35,010 nt of DNA from Nemertoderma westbladi. Lineage: Eukaryota > Xenacoelomorpha > Nemertodermatida > Nemertodermatidae. The position numbers and the translations under genes are program-made. A model generated the notes under the pieces. It was not told the origin of the DNA and ran no database searches. It saw only the letters and a program-made list of their open reading frames with translations. Each line of letters begins with the position of its first letter. The stretch's first letter is position 1. This document shows, piece by piece, positions 9,899-20,455 of this stretch. The stretch covers positions 1 to 35,010 of the forward strand of contig JAUCBJ010001612.1 of the NCBI GenBank assembly GCA_032718475.1, given 5' to 3'.

Positions 9899-11695
9899 TA
9901 TACTGGTATTTGGTCCGCAGACCAAATACTTTTTCGGGGGGTCTGGGGGTGGCAATGTTATTAAACCTTCTGACCTTACAGCAAAGACTACCTGCTTGTA
10001 CACTTACTGTAATTAATCTCCTCCACATATTCTAACTCTCAGGACCTGTAATTAATGATTTGATCCAGCTAAAAATTAGTAGTACTGAACATGAATAGCT
10101 AGAGCCAGATGAACTGTACCTACATTTGTACTTCAAGGCCAGCTGTTTGGTCTTCCAATCGGCCAATACCACATCTGATTACCTCAACACACCACTGAAT
10201 GAAATCAATTAATGAAGCCGTATTGAAACACGAAAAGTATTTGGTCCTTACAGTACAATCAGTATGACTTACAACCAACTGATTGCTTAAGACCGGACCA
10301 AATACCAGGAGTATGTATATACTACCGATAGTTGGTCCGCTCCTATAGGCTTCCATTACAAATTTTACATTGAAAAGCATTAGGCCGGACCAAATACCAG
10401 TAGTATATATAGGCAATCACTTATTTCTAAATCATTTAGCAACAGTGTTGTGTTTGTTCTGGGGGAAGTTCCCCCGGGAAAAGGGTTTCTTTGGGGGCCA
10501 AATCAGAAAAAATGGGGCTTGGAATGTTTTGGGGTTGGTGTTTAAAAATCCAATATCGCGGGTAATTAAAAATCTCATAGTGCGGACCAAATACCAGGAG
10601 TATGTATATACTACCGATAGTTGGTCCGCTCCTATAGGCTTCCATTACAAATTTTACATTGGAAAGCTTTAGGCCGGACCAAATACCTGTAGTACAGTAT
10701 ATAGGCAATCACTTGTTTCTGTAATTAAAAATCTCATAGTGCGGACCAAATACCAGGAGTATGATATACTACCGATAGTTGGTCCGCTCCTATAGGCTTC
10801 CATTACAAATTTTACATTGAAAAGCATTACGCCGGAACAAATACCAGTAGTATATATAGGCAATCACTTATTTCTAAATCATTCAGCAACAGTATTGTGT
10901 TTGTTCTGGGGGAAGTTCCCCTGGGAAAAGGGTTTCTTTGGGGGCCAAATCAGAAAAAATGGGGCTTGGAATGTTTTGGGGTTGGTGTTTAAAAATCCAG
11001 TATCTATTACTTTTTTATTGTCAGACTCAGAAGCAGTAGTTTAGCCTTTTGGTAGCATCCCAATTCCGCTAGGTAAGAAAATGTTAGGTAGAGTAGGTAC
11101 ATTATATTGTCTTATAATCTATGCTTCCGATTCTTTTAATTAAGCCGCCCCCTTCACACCTGATCTAACAACAAGTTAGGACGGCAGTATACAGGTATAC
11201 TGTATACAGAGGTCATCAAGCTTGCTCATGATTAGTCATGAACAATTACATACTGTAGACGGCCCTCCCATCAATGAAGGGTATATTTTATTACCATACA
11301 GCCATATGGCAGTATGGTCAAATACAGAAATATACATACGACTAATATTTAATGAGTCAGCAGATTTACACATCACCTAACATGTTAGATCGGGTACAGT
11401 ACAGCAAACCAGCTGGCACACAAACATTTAATGTTGGACGTCGCATCAATATTTGTTTAATGATTACCAACCTATAATTATTCTTTGGGTTTATTGTTTA
11501 GCCATCAACACTATCGTCCCTTTTCCATAAATATTCTAACATCTATTTATCAGTCTATAGTGGGCAAAGAACATATACAGTATATTTCTGTATTTAATTG
11601 TATATATGATTATATTATACAAAAAGCTATTATGTCGATGTACTGTTAATATTACATAACTAAAATCTGCAATTTGGGTACCTCGGTCCGCGGTC
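9899..11695. mobile_element. Inserted repeat DNA between the two LINE pieces
   Basis: This DNA separates LINE endonuclease from reverse transcriptase sequence. It starts with a perfect hairpin (gtatttggtc, loop cgca, gaccaaatac, 9906-9929). Its arm is the complement of the ggaccaaatac motif repeated throughout 10295-10844, so the insert is built from elements with that terminal sequence. The remainder (10030-10290 and 11020-11695) is AT-rich with no convincing ORF. The LINE sequences on both sides overlap by about 30 bp (9867-9898 against about 11696-11726), so the right part may be a second LINE copy. Confidence 0.55.
10295..11006. repeat. Tandem/nested repeat with ggaccaaatacc borders, 3 units
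   Basis: Units start at 10295, 10584 and 10743. Each begins ggaccaaataccaggagtat and has a second border, ggaccaaatacc or a one-base variant, near 10387, 10676 and 10833. Between the borders lies ttggtccgctcctataggct and a tail ending aaaagc. Units 1 and 3 continue with a further segment of about 145 bp (10409-10556 and 10862-11006), including the palindrome gggggaagttccccc at 10459-10473. Unit 2 lacks that segment. This looks like a MITE-type repeat amplified in place. Confidence 0.75.
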
Positions 11696-13297
11696 CAGAA
11701 GGCAGTATAATGCCGCATCTAGGTCCCTGAACAGGCAGTACTCTGCTAATCTACAGGAGCTAATAAACCAACAGGTTGATGCCATCAATGATGCTGACGA
11801 CAGCAGGCAATCATCCCAGGCATGGAAATCGATCAATCTGCTTACTGGGCGGAAAAGCCAACCAACCACTAAGGTTAAGGCTGAATCACCAGCCGATCGC
11901 CTCAATGGTTGGAAAGCCCACTTTGAAAAGCTCATCAATAATGACAGGGTATTGCCTGATAACTTTATAGAAGTAAAAGTGTCTGAGTCTGTACTCCCAG
12001 ATATTCCCATTGGCGATATCTCCTTTGCAGAAGTGAAGGCTGCTGCAAAGAGCATTAAGACCAATCGTGCCAGTGGAGTAGATGGTGTTCCCCCTGAGGT
12101 CTTTAAAATACCTGAGTGTTTAAAGCTCATCTATCCCATCATAGTAGACATGTACCGAACAACAAGAGTCCCACAAGAAATGAAAACAAATAAGTTGGTG
12201 CCAGTTCCCAAGAAGGGCAACCTAACACTCTATGGTTCTTTTCGGGGAATCTCATTGATCTCGATTGCTGCAAAGCTATACAATAGGATTCTATTAAATC
12301 GCATCAGGGATCCCATTGAGAGACTGCTCCGTGGAAATCAGAATGGGTTCCGTAAAGGTCGTGGGACCATGGAGCCCATTTTGGCACTTAGAAGGATAAT
12401 TGAAGAGTTATCAAAAAAGAAAGACAGGCATCTGGCTGTTATCTTTGTTGACTTCTTCAAGGCCTTCAGTCTCTCGCTCACGTATGTTCAGCATACTTTC
12501 ATTATATGGGATTCCTGATGAAATTATTGCAGCAATCAGATCAGTATATGATGGTTCGACAACATTTGTGTCTACTGTTGACGGTGACACAGAACCATTT
12601 GAAGTGTTATGGGCGGTCCTCCAAGGAGACACACTTGCACCATTCTTGTTCATTATTGTGGTTGACTATGTTCTACGCATGTCCTTAGATCATTATAATG
12701 ATGATGGGGTGATGATAACTCCACCTACTGGCTCCAGAAGTCGAGGAAATCCTGCCAAGTACCTAACTGATCTAGCTTTGCTGATGACTTAGGAGTACTC
12801 TCAGAATCATTAGAGGGAGCCCAACGGCTCCTCAGCTCATTAGAACATGCTGCTTCTAGTGTTGGTCTTTTTATTAACTCCAGAAAGACCAAAATTCTGA
12901 CAGTTAACTTTGAAAGTCCTCAGCAAGTCTCTGATTGGATGAGCATAAGCTCAAAGGATGGTATGCTTGAGCATGTGGACGACTTCTGTTACCTGGGATC
13001 ATGGATCCGGAAGTCAGGTGAGGACCTTCGAATACGTAAGGGAAAGGCATGGGCAGCCTTGAATAGGCTTTCCAGGATTTGGAAGTCACCGAGAATTAAT
13101 CGGAAACTTAAGGTCCGATTATTTAGAGTAGCGGTAGTTCCAGTACTCCTCTACAGGAGTCCATGCTGGGCTCTAACTGCTGAGGACACCAAATCTCTAG
13201 ATGGCACATTCACAAGAATGCTACGCCGGGTTCATTGTGTCAAGTACAATGCACACATCTCCAACCAGACACTATATAACATTGGAGGTGTCTGCCA
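11696..13297 (+). pseudogene. RTE-like LINE, reverse transcriptase and C-terminal region
   Basis: Reverse transcriptase motifs appear in order across several frames: linker (GRKSQPTTKV, VKAAAKSIKTNRASGVDGVP), KLVPVPKKGN, SFRGISLISIAAKLYNRIL, QNGFRKGRGTMEPI, VIFVDFFKAF (catalytic Asp), VLQGDTLAPFLFIIVVD, and the FADDLGVLS catalytic pair, which is seen only after a frameshift near 12780. The tail (FCYLGSWIRKSGED, ALNRLSRIWKSPRIN, VVPVLLYRSPCWALTAEDT, RMLRRVHCVKYN) matches the LINE piece at 4132. A further shift lies near 12470. The sequence stops matching that copy at 13293, so the 3' end and its tail are missing. Non-functional. Confidence 0.88.
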
Positions 13298-14114
13298 CTG
13301 CCGGCAGCCGGTACCTGGTAATGGTAATTAAAATACAATAGGCCTACCGGTAAATATTAGGCTACACCTACAGTATTACATATTACTGTATTACAGCATT
13401 AGGTCAATCCTGTCAATAGTCTATGCAATTAGGCTAAGGTAGTCAACAAATTTAATAAAAAACCTACCGTAGGCATACCCTACTTCAGTACGCCTAGGGC
13501 TGTACCCTGGTGATAGAACTTATCTCATTTGGTAGAACTTCAAAAATTATTGTACTAACAGATTTAAAATTATTAAGAATTTGTTAAAATGTTAGTATTA
13601 CCTTCAAAACTTATCATGTTTATGAAGTTTTATTAAACTTGTAAATGTTATTAAAATCATCTCAGCATATAATTTGAAAAACTTCTCACATTTGCGAAGT
13701 TTGGATAAACTCTTAAATTTATTAAATTATCTAAGCATATAATTTGAAAACACTTGCGAAATTACTATTGACATTTGAAATTTATTAAATAATCTTGAAC
13801 ATAATGTCATAAATTAGTCAAATTGTTAATGTTTTGCTTAAACATGAGTCATTATTAGTCACTGATTTGTTTTGTTGTATGGTCACTCTGTCTGCCACAT
13901 GTCAGTGTGGAAAGTGTTGTTTGGTCTGTTCTCTGTTGGTGTACCTCTAGCTAGGGGTACCGGTACCTACCTACCTACCTCAGTACCTACAAGCTACAAC
14001 CTACCATAAATAACCATACTCAAAGCAAGTACAAAGTAGGGTACTTGGCTGCTTGGTAGGCTACTCAGGCTGTCAGCTGCAGTTCTGTAGCCAATTAGCT
14101 TTAGTATACTGAAA
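13298..14114. other. Non-coding spacer with short AT-rich repeats
   Basis: 13560-13800 holds three or four loose copies of a 60-70 bp AT-rich unit (ttattaaa, atctcagcatataatttgaaaa, cacttgcgaa). A (TACC)n stretch lies at about 13966-13985. No gene is visible. Confidence 0.5.
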
Positions 14115-14138
14115 TACCGTAAACCGGGGTGACTTCGA
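14115..14138 (+). repeat. Left terminal inverted repeat of the pogo element
   Basis: Begins taccgtaaaccggggtgact. One mismatch over 24 bp against the right end. The TA at 14115-14116 is the presumed target duplication. Confidence 0.88.
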
Positions 14139-14382
14139 CATGCGGGGTGAATTCGATAAAAATTAATATTGTTTGTAAGTTCTATCATCTACAGTAGGGC
14201 CTACTGCAAATGTGTTTATATTTCGCCCATTAGCATATACCAGCATTCCGGTACCATGTACAGCTGTGCAGTACCGGTAAATTAGTAAATATGACTTTCT
14301 GTTTACTACAATAGTAGGCCTATATAAAAGACAGCAAGAAATTCTATAAACTATCTTATATATTATTATATTAAAATTAACA

Positions 14383-14931
14383 ATGCCGCGTGTTTATACG
14401 AGACAAAGAGGGGCACGACAATATTTATCTTCATATGGAGATGATAAGATGAAAAGCGCAATTAATAGTGTCAGGAAAGGGGAGCTAAGTGTATCTAAAG
14501 CATCAAAAACTTATAAGGTTCCTTATGCGACCTTGCATAATAAAGTCAATAACACGCATCCCCTTAATCATGGATGGCAATCTATCCTAAGCAAGGTAGA
14601 AGAGGATGTTCTTCTTAAAGTCATCAACGTTCTTTGCAAATGGAAATGCCCTGTAGACAACCTTGATATCCGCATGTTAGTCCAAGGGTATTTGAATAGA
14701 AAGGGTGTGATTGCACGATCGTTTGCGAATAATACACCAGGAATCGATTGGATCAACTCATTTAAAAAGAGAAATAATTTAACTTCTCGTACAGCTGACA
14801 ATGTCAAACCGAGCAGAGTGGAAATAACAACAGAAAGTGTGTGTGACTTCTTTGACAATTTAGGAAAGGCAATACCTGTTAATCTATCTACCTCCAATGG
14901 TTTGCTACAAAGCCAAGAATTGCTATTCTGA
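14383..14931 (+). pseudogene. pogo transposase, DNA-binding half
   Basis: Starts at ATG 14383 (MPRVYTRQRGARQY). Residues about 20-60 are a pipsqueak-type helix-turn-helix (KMKSAINSVRKGELSVSKAS, YKVPYATLHNKV). Residues about 65-150 are a CENPB-type helix-turn-helix (LDIRMLVQGYLNRKGV, NNTPGIDWINSFKKRNNLTS). FFDNLGKAIP would precede the DDE domain. The last 15 or so residues are out of frame: the sequence jumps to PPMVCYKAKNCYSEWTKNGP in another frame. An internal deletion of roughly 60 codons has removed the segment that normally holds the first catalytic Asp. Together with 14986-15975 this was one gene. Confidence 0.85.
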
Positions 14932-15975
14932 ATGGACCAAAAATGGTCCAAATGGTGCAGTCTATGATTCTACTGAAAGCGGTGGTTCGATACTCCAAAA
15001 TTTGAAATATGGTTCTTTACTGTATTTCTGCCTCATGCAATAAACCACCAAGTAGCTGGATTTCCTATATTGATAATAGGAGACAATCTATCTTCACATC
15101 TTTCTGTTCCCGTAATTGAAAAATGTATTGAACTACAGATTAGATTTGTTTTCCTAATTGCTAACACAACCAACTTGATGCAGCCCTTTGATGTTGCGGT
15201 ATTCCGTCCATGTAAGCGAATATGGAGGAAGGTTTTAGATAACTGGCGAAAGGAGACAAGAATCCGGGGGAGCATTCCCAAGAACCAGTTCCCTGGTTTG
15301 CTCTCTTTAGTCTGTGGTAAACTTGAAGAACAGCCTGAGAATGTTAAAGCTGGATTCCGGAGCAGTGGAATTCATCCTTTAAATAGGAACGAAGTTTTAA
15401 AGAAGCTTCCGCAAGCAACCACTACAGGGGAGTCAAGCATACAGGAAGTGGCAGAATGCTTTGGACAGGAAGTGGCCAGTCTATTAAAGAAGAATGTAGA
15501 ACCAGCTGGAAAACGATCTAATAAACGAGGACCGAAATTATTGCCAGGTCAACCAGTAAACGCTGAAACTGTAAAGGAAATAAATTCTTTGAAGAAGAAG
15601 AATAAACCACCTTCAACTGTATCTGATGCCGTGGAGACCATAGATGATGGTAGTACTATTACCGATTCTGACCCTGAGCCTGATGACACCATGGTCAATG
15701 AAACAACCATTTCGGACTCTGATGATAATGGATTAGATTTGTGTGGATTATGTCACGCCGTGAACCCCCCCAATAGTCACAAAGGTTATGCAATTGAGTG
15801 GCAGGATTGTGACAATTGTTCGCAGTGGTTCCATACCAATTGTATAATCAGAAAAGTTGGTCAAGGTATATCTGGTACAGATATATGTAAATGTACAATT
15901 GGTTATGATACTGAAGCAGAAGCTGAACTTGAGACGGAAGATTTGGATGAATTGTACAAGATTAACGAACAGTGA
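14888..15975 (+). pseudogene. pogo transposase, DDE half with C-terminal PHD finger
   Basis: From 14888 one frame gives the strand before the catalytic core (CYSEWTKNGPNGAVYDSTES). After a shift near 14986, one frame stays open to the stop at 15975: WFFTVFLPH, then ILIIGDNLSSHLS with the second catalytic Asp, FLIANTTNLMQPFDVAVFRP, and GFRSSGIHPLNRNEVLKKLP. These are DDE_1-superfamily (pogo/jerky) landmarks. An acidic linker leads to a PHD-type zinc finger: CGLC, then CDNCSQWFHTNC, then CKC (C4HC3 ligands; 15741-15893). A PHD finger can read histone tails, suggesting chromatin-guided integration; that is inference. It is inactive because the first Asp is deleted. Confidence 0.85.
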
Positions 15976-16300
15976 AGTATTACCGTACTGATAGTACAGG
16001 ACAGCCATATCACCATATTATATTAGGCCTACCGGTAATGACCGACCTATTGTTTAAAATATGCAGCATAAACTGGAAACTATCGTTAAAATATGCAACA
16101 TGAGCAATGAGCATAAATCATTAACTAATTGTTTATTTCTTCTGTACAGTGCTTATATCTACATTATTCATAATTACCGTATTCAATAATAAAGCATAAC
16201 CTATAGTCATCCATGGTAATTGCCCTTAAAAACACGTCTTTGAAGTTTGTATAGACTGTTTTTAAGTGCGATTATCATGGATGCTTTTTTAAAAGATAAA

Positions 16301-16623
16301 AAAATGTCGAAGTCACCCCTTTGTAAGCTTAAATTCGATGATATGATAAATACAATAAAAAATCGAAGTCACCCCATAGTAAGGGGTGACTTCGACATTT
16401 ACAGAAGTTAAAAAAAATTTTTTTAATTTTTAATTATTTTTTTTAACTATTTTAATTGTATTTAATATTATAATATTTTAATTATTTTTTTTAACTATTT
16501 TAATTAAAACGCTGAATAGCATAATGTTACGTTGAGACAAAATACTGCTTATTAGAACATAGCAATACTTCAGAATTATTTAATGAATGCTAAAAAATAT
16601 CGAAGTCACCCCGGTCTACGGTA
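16301..16623. repeat. Subterminal repeats and right TIR of the pogo element
   Basis: tcgaagtcacccc occurs at 16307, 16363 and 16600, and its complement at 16383. The 16363 and 16383 copies form an inverted pair with a 7-bp spacer. Between 16396 and 16560 the DNA is T/A-rich low complexity with a duplicated ttttttttaactattttaat block. The terminal repeat is 16600-16623. Confidence 0.85.
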
Positions 16624-17280
16624 CTGACTGCAGGCAGGCAGGACTGCAGGACTGTGACAGTGTGACATGACTCTGCTCGTCTGCTGCTCTGGGTCTGGCT
16701 GGGACACTGGCAACTGGCTAAACTAAACCAAACCAACCTGTGGATGTGATTGTCTAACTGACAGACTGATCAGTCCAGGCACTGGAGGCAGCAGGCAGAC
16801 AGTCTAGCTAGACTGGCGGCATCCCAGGCTGGAATTGCTACCGGCAGACCGGCTGACCGGTGTACATGAAACTCTGAGGTTTCTTCCGCGTATTTCTGTA
16901 TTTGACAAATACCGGTACGTGGCGTAACGCCACCTAATGACGATTTTGCGCCGCGCAGTGTGACAAGTCTACCTGTCTACACCGCAGAAGGCTGAACCCG
17001 CGCGCGTGTTCGGGGGCGTTAAAGTTCGTGCAAAGTATGAACAAGGATTTGCCACAAAAAATGTCACTCGCATTTCTTTTTCATTTTTATGTTTAGCATT
17101 TTAATCCGGCGTGTAACATAAAATTACGACGTACCGGTACACTCTGACACTTGGTGTAGGTAGGTAGGGGGTACTGGGGTAGGCAGGTAGGCCAGTCTAC
17201 TTAGCTTCTTAGATCAGTTTCCATTCTGCCGTTTCCACTGCGCAGCAGTGTCTTAACATCTCACAGTCGGGGAGAAGTTA
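16624..17280. other. GC-richer non-coding DNA
   Basis: 16624-16870 is CAG/CTG/GGC-rich simple-like sequence (gcaggcaggcagg and similar). 16900-17040 has several CpGs (ttgcgccgcgcag, cccgcgcgcgtg). No ORF of note and no RNA gene was recognised. Confidence 0.5.
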
Positions 17281-17395
17281 TATTTTCAACTGAGTTGAAA
17301 TTTCAACTTTATTTTTTAAAATTCAACTTTTTAATAAAATTCAACTTTTGGAGTAGAGTTTAAAATTCAACTTTTTTTTAAAAATTCAACTTTTT
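17281..17395. repeat. attcaacttt short tandem repeat
   Basis: Five or six copies of (a)aattcaactttt, spaced 15 to 30 bp. The first is part of the palindrome tttcaactgagttgaaa (17286-17302). Confidence 0.75.
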
Positions 17396-17513
17396 GAGTA
17401 GGTAGCTTTGGAAATACTGAAATATGGAATTGGAATCCATTACTAGCAGTCAGGGAGATCATCAATTTTGGGGTTACCCCAAATTTCGAATTCTGGTAAT
17501 CAGTCGGGCACTT

Positions 17514-17965
17514 TGTCAATATTGACATTGGTCAATATTGACGGGATTGTGTAATAATTCTATTTCCCGTGTTTATTATTATTTAGCAACAATCCCGTGT
17601 AACACGCAGTAGCGTATTTATAAGTTGATGCCAGGTATAATTGTTTGTTGTATTTATGTATTTTAACATGTGTGGCGAAATAAACTAAACTAAACTAAAG
17701 ACATGTGTCAATATTGACATGTAGAGCCAGTTTCTCCAGGATGGGGCATGTCAAAATTGACATGGACATGTCAATATTGACATTTTTTTACCTGACTTGT
17801 TCAAATATTTCCAGACGTGTTTTTTAAATAAAAAATCGAAATTATAAGTAAATTAGAAACTTTTGATCGTGCGGAAATTTTTTTCACCATGCCGTTTAGT
17901 TAATATAAATACTTAAAGTTTTTCTCATGTTAAAATTGACATAGGCCTACATGTCAAAATTGACA
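17514..17965. repeat. Cluster of seven TGTCAATATTGACA-type palindromes
   Basis: Perfect or near-perfect 14-bp palindromes at 17514, 17530 (ggtcaatattgacg), 17706, 17749 (tgtcaaaattgaca), 17769, 17928 (tgttaaaattgaca) and 17952. Several extend to an acatg/catgt flank. There is no coding sequence around them. They could be protein-binding sites or remnants of a palindromic repeat. Confidence 0.8.
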
Positions 17966-18143
17966 TGTAATGATGAGAACAGAAGTGTGGGTTAGGCCAC
18001 ACCACCCTATAGACTATACTATAACTGTATAACTAGGTATAATTTACACCTGACAAAGACTGAAAGATACATCAGTACATACTGACACTTACAGTCTTAT
18101 ATATATAAAAATCCGGATACATACTACTTTACTTATTACATTT

Positions 18144-18539
18144 GATCTACAAACAGACAAATTACTAAGCTCGAATGTAACATTGCCATTTACAAATTTA
18201 AAGGAGCAGGTTACAGAGGCGTGTTGGGGGACCCAAAACAATAAACGAAAGTTAACCCATGTTACAAGATTATGCAGGTTACTTAATTCAGTAATTGGGT
18301 CTTTGTTTTGTACTCACTAACACCAACAACCAAACTGTTTCTTCCTGTAAATAAACGAAGCATTTCATCGGTTAACTCCTGAAATCAAGACACAACTGAA
18401 GTAATTGTATGTTACATTCCACATTCGAGCTTAGTAATTTGTAGATCGAATGTAACATAGTTATAGGATCCAATGTAACATAATTGAGGTTACGCTCGCT
18501 TCGTAAAAACTATGTTACATTCGATCCTGATTACATTCG
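18144..18539. repeat. Inverted-repeat (MITE-like) unit with gaatgtaacat motifs
   Basis: caaattactaagctcgaatg at 18158-18177 is the complement of cattcgagcttagtaatttg at 18422-18441. A second hairpin follows: gatcgaatgtaacatag at about 18446-18462 against ctatgttacattcgatc at about 18509-18525. The motif gaatgtaacat or its complement recurs at least five times. No ORF. The structure resembles a small non-autonomous DNA element. Confidence 0.7.
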
Positions 18540-18840
18540 GTCTGTCACCCTAAAAAAACAATTTCTTCGCCTTTTTTAAAAGTTGGTTAAACCAAAAAAC
18601 CATAAAAACCAATGGTGAGAAAAAACATTGGTTGCCAACCCTGGTGAATTCTAACCGGGGGGTGAAAATACGTAATTTTAACCGGGGGTGAATTTTTAGG
18701 GGGTTGGAAATTCTCTGCTACACCGGTGGGCCCCTATTGTAGGCTATTGCTGATTTATCTATGTATATGTGTCGGGTCGGTGTCACAGTGTCGGTATTAT
18801 AGGTCTTCTTCTAATTTATGTATGTACCCTATAGAAATAA

Positions 18841-20036
18841 ATGGTCACTGGTCAGGCCATGGAATATTCAAAGGAATTATCAAGATGCAGTGGAATGCCT
18901 GTTGGTGTTGCGGTTGCTAGTTCAGCAACCGTTGCAGATAGACCCCGCCGTGATCGTAATACGGTATCAAATGATCAGTATTTTGCTACGGTCAGCAAAA
19001 ATTACTTTCTGCTGTTGCATTTTCCCGATGAAAGGAGGTACACGACAATCACAAGTAACTCTACCTTGTTACCAAAAGACCTCAATGTGGAAACGTTACG
19101 CAAAGGAGCAATTATCAAGTTGAAGGACAATAGCCCTATTGGTGTGATTAATGCAGTTTACGTGTGTCACTCGTACTCCGAGCAGGAAATTAGAGATAAG
19201 AGAGACGGTTTCAAGTAGAAGTGCAGAATCGATCGATAGCTATCGATAGTAGCTATGAATTCCTCAACGAAAGTAGGAGGGATGTTAGTACCCCGACTGC
19301 TCCGCAACGCGAATTATGTCTAGCTGACCCTCTACAATATCTGACCCCATTAAACACTCTCGACATTGGGACCAACAATAACATGGATGCTATTGACATG
19401 ATAATCCCAAGTTCCAATTCACCCCACCCTTTAATGCAAAGCCATGATGATAATGCTGTGTTGTCTGATGATGTCGATGAATCTGGAGACGACAATGAAT
19501 CAAACGTCAGCAGTAACCGTGCTATCGTGAAAGCACTGAAAAAAAATACGAAGGTTATCAAGTTGTTAGTACGGATTCAGGAAAAACACAATAAGCGTGT
19601 ATGTGAGATGAGCCGAGCTGTGGTTAAATTTATTAAGGCGTCCAAGGCAGCGAGTGATGGAAGTGAAGCGTCCTCTCCTGTCCCTCTTCAACAACCTTCC
19701 GTGTTTTTCGCAGGTAAGAATTTAGTCGCTGCGGGCGCACGAAATCTATCACCATCTGCCTACGGCCAAGTAATTGCCCGCATATTATTTACCGATATCG
19801 AGTTGGCTTCTGGGATTTTGCTGCCTGTGCGGCATAAGGCCTCCAAGCAATCGGAGTTGGATCCGGAACGGGCAGAATTGTTTAAAAGGGCGTTGATTTC
19901 TCGTTTCAATTTAGAGAAAGATGTAGACAATGATCTTATTCGCTCAGTTATTGTTGCTGTCAACCAGCTAGGGAGTGATATCAGTCATGGTAAGCAGCTG
20001 CAGTTGCGAATGCAACTGCCGCAACATGAAGATTGA
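18841..20036 (+). pseudogene. BEN-domain gene, copy B (one frameshift)
   Basis: ATG 18841 opens a frame to 19218; the protein continues in another frame from about 19210 to 20036. The shift was placed by comparison with copy A. Order: a segment with NYFLLLHFPDERRYTTITSN, LLPKDLNVETLRKGAIIKL and NAVYV, aligning with copy A and probably a small barrel; a linker with an acidic stretch (DDVDESGDDNES); a basic helix (ALKKNTKVIKLLVRIQEKHN); and a BEN domain at about 19758-19979 (YGQVIARILFTDIELASGIL, ELDPERAELFKRALISRFN, IRSVIVAVNQLGSDI). About 400 codons in all. If the 19210 shift is a sequencing error, this copy could be intact. Probable nuclear DNA- or chromatin-binding protein, inferred from BEN. 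Confidence 0.7.
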
Positions 20037-20455
20037 ATGATATGTTTATTGACTGGTTTGGCCATGTCCCACTAACTCAGTCTAGGGGGGATGTTATTTT
20101 TTGAAAAGGGTTTTAAGGGGTTGGCTACCTGTCCAAAACATGTTAATTAGTCTACTGGTGATGAAAAACGTGCAAATATTTGGTAGGATCCATTTTTTAG
20201 GATACCTACCTATCATATCAAAGTTTCGGTGATTACCTCATTATTTACGGCAGTCATCATGGTCCACTATAATCTTAGCGGGTAGCACTATTTAATAAAA
20301 TGATGTTTGTGCGCTAATTTAGAAAATGTGTTGGCATTCCTAAACAAGATGTACATGAACATGTATAAGGTATAAAATGCAATACATTTTTAAAGTTTTG
20401 TACTTTGTAGATATAATAAAATGTATCTATGTTGTAATTAGTCCAGACTCCTGAG
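20037..20455. other. Spacer between convergent BEN gene and RNase H/barrel gene
   Basis: AT-rich. Candidate polyadenylation hexamers include aataaa at 20416-20421 on the plus strand. No ORF or repeat is recognised. Confidence 0.4.

Larger units (their letters stand above)
14115..16623. mobile_element. Complete, inactive pogo-type DNA transposon
   Basis: The ends are 24-bp inverted repeats at 14115-14138 and 16600-16623 that differ at one base. Both begin TA, consistent with the TA target duplication of pogo elements, and contain ccggggtgacttcga. The internal gene is a jerky/pogo-like transposase with a PHD finger. Six copies of a 13-bp motif (ggggtgacttcga in either direction) crowd both ends: two on the left (14126, 14144) and four on the right (16307, 16363, 16383, 16600). 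They are probable transposase-binding sites. The element is about 2.5 kb. Confidence 0.88.

Noticed and set aside
10120-11044. Repeated small ORFs beginning MPIY or MKSI
   Set aside because: They arise from the same repeated non-coding unit read in different copies. They have no conserved start context and are broken by unit boundaries.
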